NCBI GenBank assembly: GCA_963763885.1
Contig: CAVXQD010000007.1
Span: 310,001-374,000, forward strand
Direction: 5' to 3'
Origin: JANNBN01 sp963763885
Lineage (GTDB): Bacteria; Actinomycetota; Acidimicrobiia; Acidimicrobiales; JANYDT01
DNA: 64,000 bases
Position numbers and translations under genes: made by a program. Every line of letters begins with the position of its first letter. Position 1 is the first letter of the stretch. Shown here in pieces: positions 40,742 to 48,672 of this stretch. Under the pieces are notes generated by a model, which did no database searches, was not told where the DNA came from, and worked only from the letters and a program-made list of their open reading frames with translations.

Positions 40742-41075
40742 GGCAATTACAGGAGCCGCCCAGGCCGGAGCCAGCCTTGGCTTCCCACCGCACAACGCAC
40801 CAAAAGCCCGGCTGTTCCTCGGACACATCGGCAGCTACTTCACCGGCTGCTGGATCGCCATGCTCACAGCCGCAGCATGGCTGGCCGGCGCCAACCGGCG
40901 ATAGCCCTTGCACATCTGCGCTGTACCTGGCAGACACAGCCACCACCCTGATCCGCCGAGCATTACGTGGCGAGTCGCTATTCGACGCCCACCGGGAGCA
41001 CGCCTACCAACGCCTCGCTGTGGCGTGCGGCGGCCACACGCCAGCAGTTGCGTTCTACGCAGTCCTGCAAGCGCT
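40741..41075 (+). pseudogene. Duplicated 3' third of the WecA/MraY-family gene, copy B
   Basis: Same junction as copy A: the similarity begins at the HNH start codon. It carries the same GHIGSYF change of the catalytic GDIGS motif. A short deletion near 40895 (GCCAACCGGCGATAG) shifts the frame; then LYLADTATTLIRRALRGES and the HREHAYQRL segment follow. Similarity fades near 41070. It cannot encode an enzyme. The stretch 41076-41398 after it holds no gene or repeat that I recognise. Confidence 0.8.
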
Positions 41076-41398
41076 GATCTGTCTTTGCACGTACTTCTAT
41101 CGAAGTGGACTACGGCTGCAACGATTGGCAGTTACGACCGATTGCTGCTCCGCACCACTTCAACTACCGGCGACGGAAGGCGCGGCGTCCGACCCAAGGA
41201 GTCGAGCGCTTCCTCTGCGCAGGCATAACTCTCATTGCTCAGAAGCGTGGATTTCCCTGATGCGATGCAGGCTGGAGTCGTTCAGGATGTGCCATATCGG
41301 CTCGGCCAGCCGCTGGCCCTGGCCTGACGGAGGAACGATGACCGAACGCAAAGACAGAACAGACACCGGCGAATCCACACGCGACCACAGGTAGACAA

Positions 41399-42820
41399 GT
41401 GACTGCCGCCCGAAGCGTCGACTTGGAGGTGTGGAACAACACCTCCGACGAGTTTGAGTTGATTGGCTCACACCTGGACCACGGCATCTGGTCAACAACA
41501 CCACCGATACGGATCCCCGCCCTCACGCGATCGCGCCTACAAGCGGAGTCCAGCGGCGTGTTCACCGGAACTGCAGGGTGGGCGCGATACGAAGGCCGTC
41601 ACGGTCACAATTTGCTCATCGCATGGTCAAAGCCCTACGAAGGCGACACCGTCTGCACCGCCACACCGTCGCACACTGAGTTCTCGGCAACGGCACACAT
41701 TGGCCCGGGCACAAACGCTAGGGGGAGCATCCAGATCAGCAGTGAACCAACTACACGCGTGGTCGACTTTGCAGTGTGCTGGTTCATCGGGCCATCAGCA
41801 GGCAAAGCCCTCGCACTCCCCAACTGGGTCAGCATGCTCACACACGGCGCCAACTGGAGCATCCCTGCCTATTGGCGACGGCAGACCTTTGGATTTCTCG
41901 AACCTCGCTTTCGCCGCTACGAGATCATTGAAGTCGACCAGTCAACTTCCGACGCGCTACACGCGCCCGGTCAGCGCGGCACAGCCGTCACGCGAGCCAG
42001 GGCGCTCGCTACCGCGCAATACCCCGACATAACCGCGTCAGACAATCTCATTGCTGTGGTGCAACCCCCGGGGTGCGACGCCGGCGCCTCGGGCACACAG
42101 CTGTTGCTCGACGAAGCTCCGTACGCGTACGGATTCTTCCTGCACGAATTCGGACACGCTTTGGGCTTTCAACACACGTTTGCGATGGTTGCCGGCACGC
42201 CCACACCAGTCATCTACCAAGCCCCTTCATGTGTAATGGCCCACCAAGAACACTTCGCCCATCGAGGTGCTGCGGGTTTTAACGAACTACGGATGAACAA
42301 CTCGCCCGTCACCGTCGGAAGCAACGCGGACTATGTCATGTGGGCGCTTCCTCGCAGGTTGGCAAGTGCGTCGATGTACCGGCACGTCCCCGATTTCGCT
42401 TCCAGCACCCGCGTCCTGAAGGGCAATATCGGAGACAGCTTCACGCTGATCGCCGCATCGGAAGCAAAGCCCGGCGATGCGGTGTTAGCCGTTGTCAACG
42501 TCGACGGCTGGCAACTCACCATCGAATACCGCATCAACACCGGCGACGACGCCGGCCTGGTCCATCCCTCTGCCCCGCCGGTACTCGCAGGCACCATTCC
42601 TCTACGCGGGTCGGTGCATCTACATTCGATCGGCCGCCGAGCGTTGGCCCCAGGATTCGGCGAGATGAATCCCATTGTGTTCGAAGGCTGGTTCAACGCA
42701 GCGGCCGGTGCCTCACTCAATTTGCGCCGAGGAAAGCCCCTGCAAAACCGAGTTCGTGTTCGAGTTGAAGCCATAGATGAACGAGTGGTCGTCATTTCGA
42801 CGGGATACCAAGTGCACTAG
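41399..42820 (+). CDS. Metzincin-type zinc metalloprotease with N-terminal aegerolysin-like domain
   Basis: 473 residues from GTG 41399. Residues 5-100 (LEVWNNTSDEFELIGSHLDH, WSTTPP, FTGTAGWARYEG) have the strand and Gly-Thr-x-Gly pattern of aegerolysin-like lipid-binding proteins. The protease core is at about 250: HEFGHALGFQH, a full HExxHxxGxxH zinc site, followed by a Met-turn candidate CVMAHQ. The last ~130 residues are a beta-rich domain. No signal peptide is visible. It might be an exported membrane-targeted protease or toxin. The aegerolysin assignment is tentative; the metzincin site is firm. Confidence 0.7.
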   Translation: MTAARSVDLEVWNNTSDEFELIGSHLDHGIWSTTPPIRIPALTRSRLQAESSGVFTGTAGWARYEGRHGHNLLIAWSKPYEGDTVCTATPSHTEFSATAHIGPGTNARGSIQISSEPTTRVVDFAVCWFIGPSAGKALALPNWVSMLTHGANWSIPAYWRRQTFGFLEPRFRRYEIIEVDQSTSDALHAPGQRGTAVTRARALATAQYPDITASDNLIAVVQPPGCDAGASGTQLLLDEAPYAYGFFLHEFGHALGFQHTFAMVAGTPTPVIYQAPSCVMAHQEHFAHRGAAGFNELRMNNSPVTVGSNADYVMWALPRRLASASMYRHVPDFASSTRVLKGNIGDSFTLIAASEAKPGDAVLAVVNVDGWQLTIEYRINTGDDAGLVHPSAPPVLAGTIPLRGSVHLHSIGRRALAPGFGEMNPIVFEGWFNAAAGASLNLRRGKPLQNRVRVRVEAIDERVVVISTGYQVH

Positions 42821-42967
42821 AGCATGGCAACGCGAGGTCCATCCAAGCCGTGACGGGGCCACACTGACCGATGTAGCCCACGCCTGCCTTGGGCAAGTTC
42901 GCTGACGACAAGCGCTTGAATAGCCTCGCTTCGCCCGTTACTCTCGGTGACCAGGATGGATAACGCC

Positions 42968-43186
42968 ATGAAAACTGCACGTCAAGATATTGCGCCAGCA
43001 CCGTCCAAAGGCGAGGCAAACTCAGAGATCCCCGCTGGAAAACTGTCAGCAGTTCATCTGGCCGCCGCTTACGCGTCTGGCGCAGCCAGCATCGGGGACA
43101 GTTCGGGCGGCCTGCGAGTAACTGATCGAGGACTCAGTTACTCCGTTAGCCGGTCTCAGTTGCGTGCCTTGAAAAAAGACTGCTGA
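42968..43186 (+). CDS. Small protein preceding a GNAT gene
   Basis: 72 residues from ATG 42968, with AGGATGG eight bases upstream; starts at 42947 and 42956 are also open. It is Ala/Ser-rich with a central LSAVHLAAAYASGAASIG helix and a basic end SRSQLRALKKDC. It stops seven bases before the TTG of the acetyltransferase gene, so the two may be cotranscribed. No family is recognised. It could be a small partner or antitoxin, but it does not look like a ribbon-helix-helix protein. Confidence 0.4.
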   Translation: MKTARQDIAPAPSKGEANSEIPAGKLSAVHLAAAYASGAASIGDSSGGLRVTDRGLSYSVSRSQLRALKKDC

Positions 43187-43193
43187 ACCCGGC

Positions 43194-43676
43194 TTGCCTG
43201 ACACGAACACCCAGACAGACGTACGTGCGCTTATTTGTGAGCGCCTGTGCGAACATCACGACGTTTCGAAGTTCGACTGCGATGACGAGACTTACAACCT
43301 CCTCATCAAGGAGGCTCGACGAACCAGTGCCTTTGGGGCAGAGAAGGATGCATGGTTCGTGGTCCACCACGGCGACCATCGTGTAGTCGGATTCATTTGC
43401 ATTGGACCAGGCCTCTTCCAGGACACCCCTGCCATCTGGGTGAGCGCACTGGCAACAGACATCTCTGTTCGTTCGAGCGCTCGACCTGCGACAGCACTAA
43501 TCCGCAAGTTCGCCGCTGTGGCAGACGCGCTCAGCGGCCAGGTCTCACACCTTCACGGCCCGTACAAGTACGACGTAGTGATAGGCCTCAACTCCAATCG
43601 GGTCTCCGCCGGACTCCGACGGGCCGGTTTCACGCTGATAGACGACACCATTTGGGTACGACCGCGTTCCACTTGA
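43194..43676 (+). CDS. GNAT-like acetyltransferase
   Basis: 160 residues from a TTG start. The core shows a strand AWFVVHHGDHRVVGFICIG, an acetyl-CoA region WVSALATDISVRSSARP followed by a helix ALIRKFAAVADAL, and a final NSNRVSAGLRRAGFTLIDD pattern typical of GNAT motif B. The R/QxxGxG loop is not standard (SSARPATA), so substrate and activity are unclear. The 3' end abuts a fragment of the Xre antitoxin gene, showing recombination at this point. Confidence 0.55.
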   Translation: MPDTNTQTDVRALICERLCEHHDVSKFDCDDETYNLLIKEARRTSAFGAEKDAWFVVHHGDHRVVGFICIGPGLFQDTPAIWVSALATDISVRSSARPATALIRKFAAVADALSGQVSHLHGPYKYDVVIGLNSNRVSAGLRRAGFTLIDDTIWVRPRST

Positions 43677-43696
43677 CGGAGCCGTGGGCGTCGACC

Positions 43697-43806
43697 CCAA
43701 GGCCGACCTCGATGGCGAAACACCCGCTGACTGGTTGGTCGCCGGGAAGGACACCCACCGCCTACTAGTCGCCGCCACGAGAGCGGCTGCACATTTCGTA
43801 TCGTGA
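43697..43806 (+). pseudogene. 3' fragment of the Xre antitoxin gene
   Basis: About 105 bases repeat the end of the antitoxin gene at 38600-38700 with few changes (GATGGCGAAACACCCGCTGA is identical). It encodes ADLDGETPADWLVAGKDT out of context, with no start and no toxin after it. It supplies the DNA just before the next gene, including most of its leaderless promoter region. Confidence 0.8.
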
Positions 43807-43810
43807 GCGA
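43799..43810 (+). promoter_or_regulatory. Leaderless -10 box of the DUF1579-like gene
   Basis: TATCGT at 43799-43804 is followed by six bases and then ATG 43811. The same arrangement recurs at other accessory genes in this window. No -35 element is obvious. Confidence 0.45.
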
Positions 43811-44218
43811 ATGCCCAACGAGACCAGCCCGATCCTGTTCGCAAAGACTCCAGCATCGCAACAGGCTGAGCCATCAGACGCTGAACAGGATGCCCGGCGG
43901 GACGGACGCCACGACTTCGACTTTTTGGTGGGACGGTGGAGGGTTGAACATCGTCGGCTGCGGGAGCGTCTCGTTGGGTGCACCGAATGGGACACCTTCA
44001 TCGGTGAAACCGAGTGTCGACACATCAACGGCGCGTTCGATCAGGGGCGAGGAACCTTCACCGCCAAAGACGTCCTGAACGGCCAACCCATCGAGATCAG
44101 GTTCACCTGGGACGAAATGACCGACACAACCGCCCGCTGGCACCAGGCATTCTCCGCCGACAGCGGCACAACCTGGGAACCAAACTGGTTCATGCACTTC
44201 CGGCGCGCACAACACTGA
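43811..44218 (+). CDS. DUF1579-like protein with internal in-frame deletion
   Basis: 135 residues. The start HDFDFLVGRWRVEHRRLRER and end ARWHQAFSADSGTTWEPNWF are the two ends of a lipocalin-like family that usually has about 50 more residues between them. Here ETECRHINGAFD is joined directly to QGRGTFTAKDVLNG, removing the middle beta strands without changing frame. The barrel is therefore probably incomplete and the protein may be non-functional. Its promoter lies in the antitoxin fragment. Confidence 0.6.
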   Translation: MPNETSPILFAKTPASQQAEPSDAEQDARRDGRHDFDFLVGRWRVEHRRLRERLVGCTEWDTFIGETECRHINGAFDQGRGTFTAKDVLNGQPIEIRFTWDEMTDTTARWHQAFSADSGTTWEPNWFMHFRRAQH

Positions 44219-44221
44219 CCC

Positions 44222-44385
44222 GACTTCACCATCACGCAGTGGCGGGTCCTGCCTCCTCCGGGTACCCTCCCGCCTCGCAAGCTCGTCGGGTCCCTCCCTT
44301 CGGGTCACCCCCCACCCACTCCGCTGGTTGGACGCGGCTTCGCCAGGGCGCCGATACTCCGGCGCCCTGGGACGATGAGTTTGGG
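44222..44385. repeat. HNH-element 3' structured flank, copy C
   Basis: Third copy of the GC-rich flank, shortened in the middle. The 10-bp hairpin CCAGGGCGCC/GGCGCCCTGG with GATACTCC loop is perfect. Confidence 0.7.
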
Positions 44386-45811
44386 TTAGAGCAACGTTGG
44401 TTTTGTGGTGGGGTGTGGGGGGCCGTGTAACAGAGTTCCGCTCGGCAGCCTCGCTGTCAGTGTGGGGCCGTCCCAGGCGAGTTTGATGCCTTGGCGGTGG
44501 ACTTCACGGTGATGATAAGCACACAGAAGAACCAGATTTGGGAGCTCGTGTGCGCCCCCGTTCTCACGTTCCAGGATGTGGTGGATCTCACACCACAACA
44601 TTGCGGACTACCCTTCGGATTCGCTCCGATCCCTCCGCTCACCTCTCGGTCATTCCGGCTCGCCGGCCGGCCACAATGCGGAAACCTGCAACACCGGTCA
44701 CGGACGACGACCGCTTTGCGGTTCCTTGCCGGGATCGCCCGCAACGGGGTGCCGACATCGAACGGTTGGCCTTTCAACGTCGCCGCCACAGCGGTGAACG
44801 TCGCATCGCACATCACCTGACCCAACTGCCAATTCCGGAGGAAATGGCCGCCGGTCGTGTGCGCGGAACCGTCCGCCGTGTGGAAGACCACGTTCACGTT
44901 CGGGCGTTCGTTACCCAGATGCACACGGTCCTGCTCTGCAAGGAACGAATTGCACCACTCAATAAACCCGTCAGCCCGACGCTGGCCCGGCGTCCGCGGA
45001 TCGTCTTTTGATGGGGCCGGGGTGACAGCCGCAAGGACCGCTTGGATGGCTTCACCCGCGACCGGGTCAAACACGCCATTCAGCCGCCACATCCCATCCA
45101 ACATCAACGTCAACTGAAGACGCCGCGCATCGAACTGGCCGTCCTCCTTCCCCGGCTGGTTCGGATCACACAACTCATCGTCCGCGAGCGCAACCCACCG
45201 CTGCACCAACTGTGAAAACAACGACGCGTCCAGCCACACCGCCGCCTGGACAAACACATGCTGATCACGCTGCGCCAACACAAGACGTTTCCTGGACACG
45301 CTCGCCGACAAGCACCTGAGATGCGCGGCACTGAACGTCCCGGCCAACACCGCAGCAGCAACCTCAGGCAAATCCTCCAACAGCTTCGCCTGCTCACACC
45401 GGGCATGGCCTTCCGTGCGACGAGACCCAGTCTTCGCAGCCATCCACGAACCAATATCGCGGAACCCCAACTCACGAAACTCAGCCTCCCGGGCAAACTT
45501 CGCGACCGTACGCGTACACACCAACTCGGCAGTATCAACAACCGCCTAACAGCAACAACATCATCAGCACACAGAACATGTTCAGACACGTACAACATCA
45601 ACCGGGCGAACCCCTCGCCAAGCCCTTCCGTGATGTCCACCAACGCCGCGTCCACACAGAAAGTATACACCGAGTGATCGAACTGGTGTTCGTGATCACA
45701 ACCAGTGATCACCCCATCGTCAACACAAACAACCCTGCGACCAGCCACAACACGCCGCCACCCGATTCAGACATAGACACCGGCCGGGACACCGCTACCG
45801 TTCAGTGGCAC
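44386..45811 (-). pseudogene. DUF222-HNH gene, copy C, inactivated
   Basis: Three lesions are seen relative to copy A: a TGC-to-TGA stop near 45766 (codon 15), a one-base deletion near 45538 (TCAACAACCGCC against TCAACAAGCCGCC), and a 62-bp insertion at 44597-44658 that separates GRPA from the WCEIHH part of the HNH domain. The start codon is GTG at 45811 in place of ATG, and the WecA-like fragment found beside copies A and B is missing. This copy is dead. Confidence 0.85.
44597..44658. repeat. 62-bp insertion inside HNH copy C
   Basis: These 62 bases are absent from the other three HNH copies, where CACCAC joins CTCGCC directly. The insert has a GGAT...ATCC inner symmetry (GGATTCGCTCCGATCC) and a pyrimidine-rich half. 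No target duplication is clear. It may be a short interspersed repeat, but no second copy is seen in this window. Confidence 0.6.
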
Positions 45812-45837
45812 GGCTCGGAGCTGAACTACCGCGTCCT

Positions 45838-45919
45838 ACTTTGTGCCGGGATTTACGAGGTGGCGCCGGGATTTACAGCCGTATTCCCCGGCACAAAGGC
45901 GTAAATCCCGGCACAAAGT
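45838..45919. repeat. Double-hairpin repeat R1
   Basis: Perfect 20-bp inverted repeats ACTTTGTGCCGGGATTTACG (45838-45857) and its complement (45900-45919) enclose a second, imperfect pair of the same core. Related copies are at 54233 and 55333. It lies between dead HNH copy C and the Phd-RelE pair. Confidence 0.8.
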
Positions 45920-46068
45920 CACGACACCGCCACCTACGGCTCGGCCCGATTCAGCACGTGCCGCTGCGTTCCAACGTTCGTTGCAGCGGTCTTTGTGTTG
46001 CTCGGAAGCAAAGTAGCGGCGGCTTGGGCCAGATACGACTTCGATCCAGCCGTGGCACAATTGTGACC

Positions 46069-46347
46069 ATGACGACAGATTCGCTGCGCAACGTAAAAGA
46101 TCACTTTTCGGAATTCGTTGATCGCGTCGCAAGTGACCACGAACGGATTGTGGTCACGCGCAACGGTCGCCCAGCTGCGGTTCTGATCAGCCCCGATGAT
46201 CTCGACAGCCTTGAAGAGACCTTGGACCTGCTCAGCGATCACACCGCCGTTCAGGAACTTGCCGCTGCACACGCCGCAATTGCAGCCGGAGATGTGGTGC
46301 GCGGCGTCGACGCCGTTCGTGCGCTGCGACCGTCATTGAACAAGTGA
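46069..46347 (+). CDS. Phd/YefM-family antitoxin
   Basis: 92 residues from ATG 46069. The opening TDSLRNVKDHFSEFVDRVAS and ERIVVTRNGRPAAVLISPDD are the classic YefM/Phd DNA-binding fold. The C-terminal helix would bind and block the toxin. A CACAAT box ends seven bases before the ATG. The stop overlaps the toxin GTG as GTGA, so the two are coupled. It probably represses its own promoter. Confidence 0.85.
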   Translation: MTTDSLRNVKDHFSEFVDRVASDHERIVVTRNGRPAAVLISPDDLDSLEETLDLLSDHTAVQELAAAHAAIAAGDVVRGVDAVRALRPSLNK

Positions 46348-46655
46348 CCGAACAACCAAACGACCAACCAAACGACCAACCAAACGAGCCGTACGAACTC
46401 GTTGTCACACGACCAGCCGCCCGGATGATCAGCGATGGTCTGTCCGAATCGGTCGCAGCGGCGGTCCTCGCGTTCATCACCGGTGTTCTGATCGAAAACC
46501 CTCATCGCGTCGGGCGCGAACTACGCCGGGAACTCTCCGGCACCTATAGCGCTCGGCGCGGCACATACCGGATTCTCTTCCGAATCGACGACACCACCCG
46601 GACAATCACCGTCCTGCGCATCGACCACCGAAGCGACATCTACCACCAGCGCTGA
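46344..46655 (+). CDS. RelE-family mRNA interferase toxin
   Basis: 103 residues from a GTG overlapping the antitoxin stop. After a repetitive start (three NDQP-type units) the RelE fold follows: YELVVTRPAARMI, ENPHRVGRELRRELSGTYSA, RRGTYRILFRIDD and ITVLRIDHRSDIY. Basic residues and the terminal His-Arg-x-x-x-Tyr fit a ribosome-dependent RNase. The start region is a 12-bp tandem repeat. An 85-bp fragment of this gene recurs at 55223. Confidence 0.85.
   Translation: MTEQPNDQPNDQPNEPYELVVTRPAARMISDGLSESVAAAVLAFITGVLIENPHRVGRELRRELSGTYSARRGTYRILFRIDDTTRTITVLRIDHRSDIYHQR
46350..46385. repeat. 12-bp tandem repeat in the RelE gene
   Basis: Three units of GACCAACCAAAC (the first with GAA for GAC) give in-frame EQPN-DQPN-DQPN. 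Similar 12-bp triplications occur at 56670 and 60469. Confidence 0.85.
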
Positions 46656-46663
46656 CCCCGGCG

Positions 46664-47081
46664 TCACGGGTCAAGCAGGTAAGCGAGAATGCACGGAACT
46701 CCTGTTCGTTGTCTCGAACCCACTTGATCTGTTGATCCCAGGGACCAACGACGCGGCAGGTTTTCGATTTCCTGCTTCACCGCCATGTTCGGGCCCATTT
46801 CCGGCTCACTCCGCAACCTCAGCGGGGAGCCCTGTCCAAAGAGCGGAAATCGGCAACGCAGAGAATCGATCGTCGCCCAGGCGAACCGCCGAGCTGCCCG
46901 CGTACAACACGAAGCCGTGCACGAAGTCGTCGCCGATGCCGTCGGCCAGAAACCGTAAGCCCTGAGCGTCGGAAAGCTCCACCGAAGTGGAACTCTTGAC
47001 CTCGATTCCCACGACTCGACCGCTCCGGTCCTCCAGCACAATGTCGACCTCTCGCCCGTCACGGTGGCGGAAATGAAACAT
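46664..47081 (-). pseudogene. DUF4143 ATPase remnant
   Basis: The minus strand from 47081 encodes the C-terminal nuclease-like part of a DUF4143 protein: FHFRHRDGREVDIVLED and VVGIEVKSSTSV, ending in FSALPISALW. Then pieces matching the interior of the gene at 48673-50097 follow in shuffled order (KQEIENL near 46790, LGSTDQ near 46740, and the YLLD ending near 46675). It is a scrap left by several deletions. From 47082 to 47343 no gene is seen. Confidence 0.75.
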
Positions 47082-47343
47082 CTCAACCAGTCAGTACGAA
47101 TAGACCCGAGGTGCGCCGTTGATCAAAGGCCCGCAGCCGCAATATGCAATTTTTCTCGCCGCATTGTGTTCACTAGAAGTTCCGCAAAATGCAAAACGTC
47201 GCCCGCATCGACCCAACGGCAATGGGGGTGACCTCGCGTGCGCCGGACATCGCCGTTCGAATCGAGAGTGGGTTCCTCAGTCCCCGGCGGTTCCCGTCTA
47301 ATCGACAAATCTCGGCATTTGCTATCGACAAAAATCGGAATAG

Positions 47344-48606
47344 GATCTCGGAATCGTTTCCCCGCTCCTTCCCCGCCATGCTGAAACTGTCGCAAGACGA
47401 CGGCTCGCCACCAGCCGAGTCCTCATCATCAACGGGCCACGCCAGTCGGGCAAGACCAGCCTTTTGCGACTGCTCCAGCAAGAAACCGGCGGTTCGTTTC
47501 TCTCGTTGGACGAAGCACCCATGCTCCGTTCCGCACGCACAGATCCCGGCGGCTTTGTTCGCGAAGCCTTGCGTCCGACATTCATCGATGAAGTACAGCG
47601 AGGAGGCGACCCGCTGGTCCTTGCGGTGAAAGCCGTCGTCGACCAAGACAACGCCCGAGGTCAATTTCTCCTCGCTGGTTCCACGAGGTTCCTCTTCGAA
47701 CCGCGCCTCAGCGATTCCCTCGCCGGAAGAGCACTGTTCGTTGACCTCTGGCCACTCAGCCAAGGCGAGATCGGACGGATCCATGACGATCTCATCACCG
47801 CACTCTTCAACGGGCCTGATGCGGTTCGATCGTTGCAGTGTGTTCCCGAGACCCGCCTGGAAACATTCCGCCGGGTGTGCCGGGGCGGCATGCCTGAAGT
47901 GATTGGCCTCACGGATCGGGAACGTTCAGAACTCCTCAGCGCCTACGTGAGAACCCTCGCGTCACGCGATGCACCAGAGATTGGCAGGTTGCCGAGAACG
48001 GTGGACCTGACCAGCGTCATTGGTGTCCTCGCGGCGCGTACGGCTCAGGAATTCAACGGAGTTGCGTTGGGCAACATGCTCGGCCTGAGCGGCGATGTGA
48101 TGCGGAGAGTTACGACGATGCTTGAAACCGTCTTTGTGCATTACTCAATCCCCGCATGGTCTCGGAACCTGACGGCCAAGGCCATTCGACGTTCGAAAAT
48201 TCACATGGTGGATTCTGGAGTCGCAGCTGTGGTGTGCGGAGTGGATGCCGAGCGATTGCGCCGCCCCGAAGAAACGTTCAGCGGGGCGTTGTTGGAAACT
48301 TTCGTAGCTGGTGAAATCAGTAGGCAGCTCACCTGGAGCGAGACCGGGGCCCGCCTCTTTCATTGGAGAGACCGCGACGGTTCCGAGGTAGATCTCGTGT
48401 TGGAACGCCCATCCGGCGAAATCGCCTGCATCGAAGTGAAAGCAGCTAGGGACGTTGATCCCTCGGACACCAAAGGATTGCGGACGCTGCGCGATCGGTT
48501 GGGTGACCGTTTCATCGTCGGCGTTATTCTGCATTGCGGCGATGAGATCCGCTGGCTGGAAGATCGGATCCTTGCGGCTCCGGTCTCGCTGCTCTGGGCA
48601 CAGTAG
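47344..48606 (+). CDS. DUF4143 P-loop ATPase, uncertain 5' end
   Basis: About 420 codons open from a TAG at 47341; the first ATG is 47464, but that start would remove the Walker A motif GPRQSGKT (47434-47457), which is in frame. No ATG, GTG or TTG lies between the TAG and the P-loop, so the 5' end is damaged or uses a rare start. Walker B-like FIDEVQRGGDPL, the arginine-containing LLAGSTRFL, a winged-helix MLGLSGDVMRRVTTML and the C-terminal EVDLVLERPSGEIACIEVKA (PD-D/ExK-like) follow. Members of this ATPase family have no settled function. Confidence 0.75.
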   Translation, partial: DLGIVSPLLPRHAETVARRRLATSRVLIINGPRQSGKTSLLRLLQQETGGSFLSLDEAPMLRSARTDPGGFVREALRPTFIDEVQRGGDPLVLAVKAVVDQDNARGQFLLAGSTRFLFEPRLSDSLAGRALFVDLWPLSQGEIGRIHDDLITALFNGPDAVRSLQCVPETRLETFRRVCRGGMPEVIGLTDRERSELLSAYVRTLASRDAPEIGRLPRTVDLTSVIGVLAARTAQEFNGVALGNMLGLSGDVMRRVTTMLETVFVHYSIPAWSRNLTAKAIRRSKIHMVDSGVAAVVCGVDAERLRRPEETFSGALLETFVAGEISRQLTWSETGARLFHWRDRDGSEVDLVLERPSGEIACIEVKAARDVDPSDTKGLRTLRDRLGDRFIVGVILHCGDEIRWLEDRILAAPVSLLWAQ

Positions 48607-48672
48607 GCCCAACCTTTGCGCTGACAGAGTCGCCGTGATAGTCGAACTCCAAACGCTGACCCGGCACGGGCG

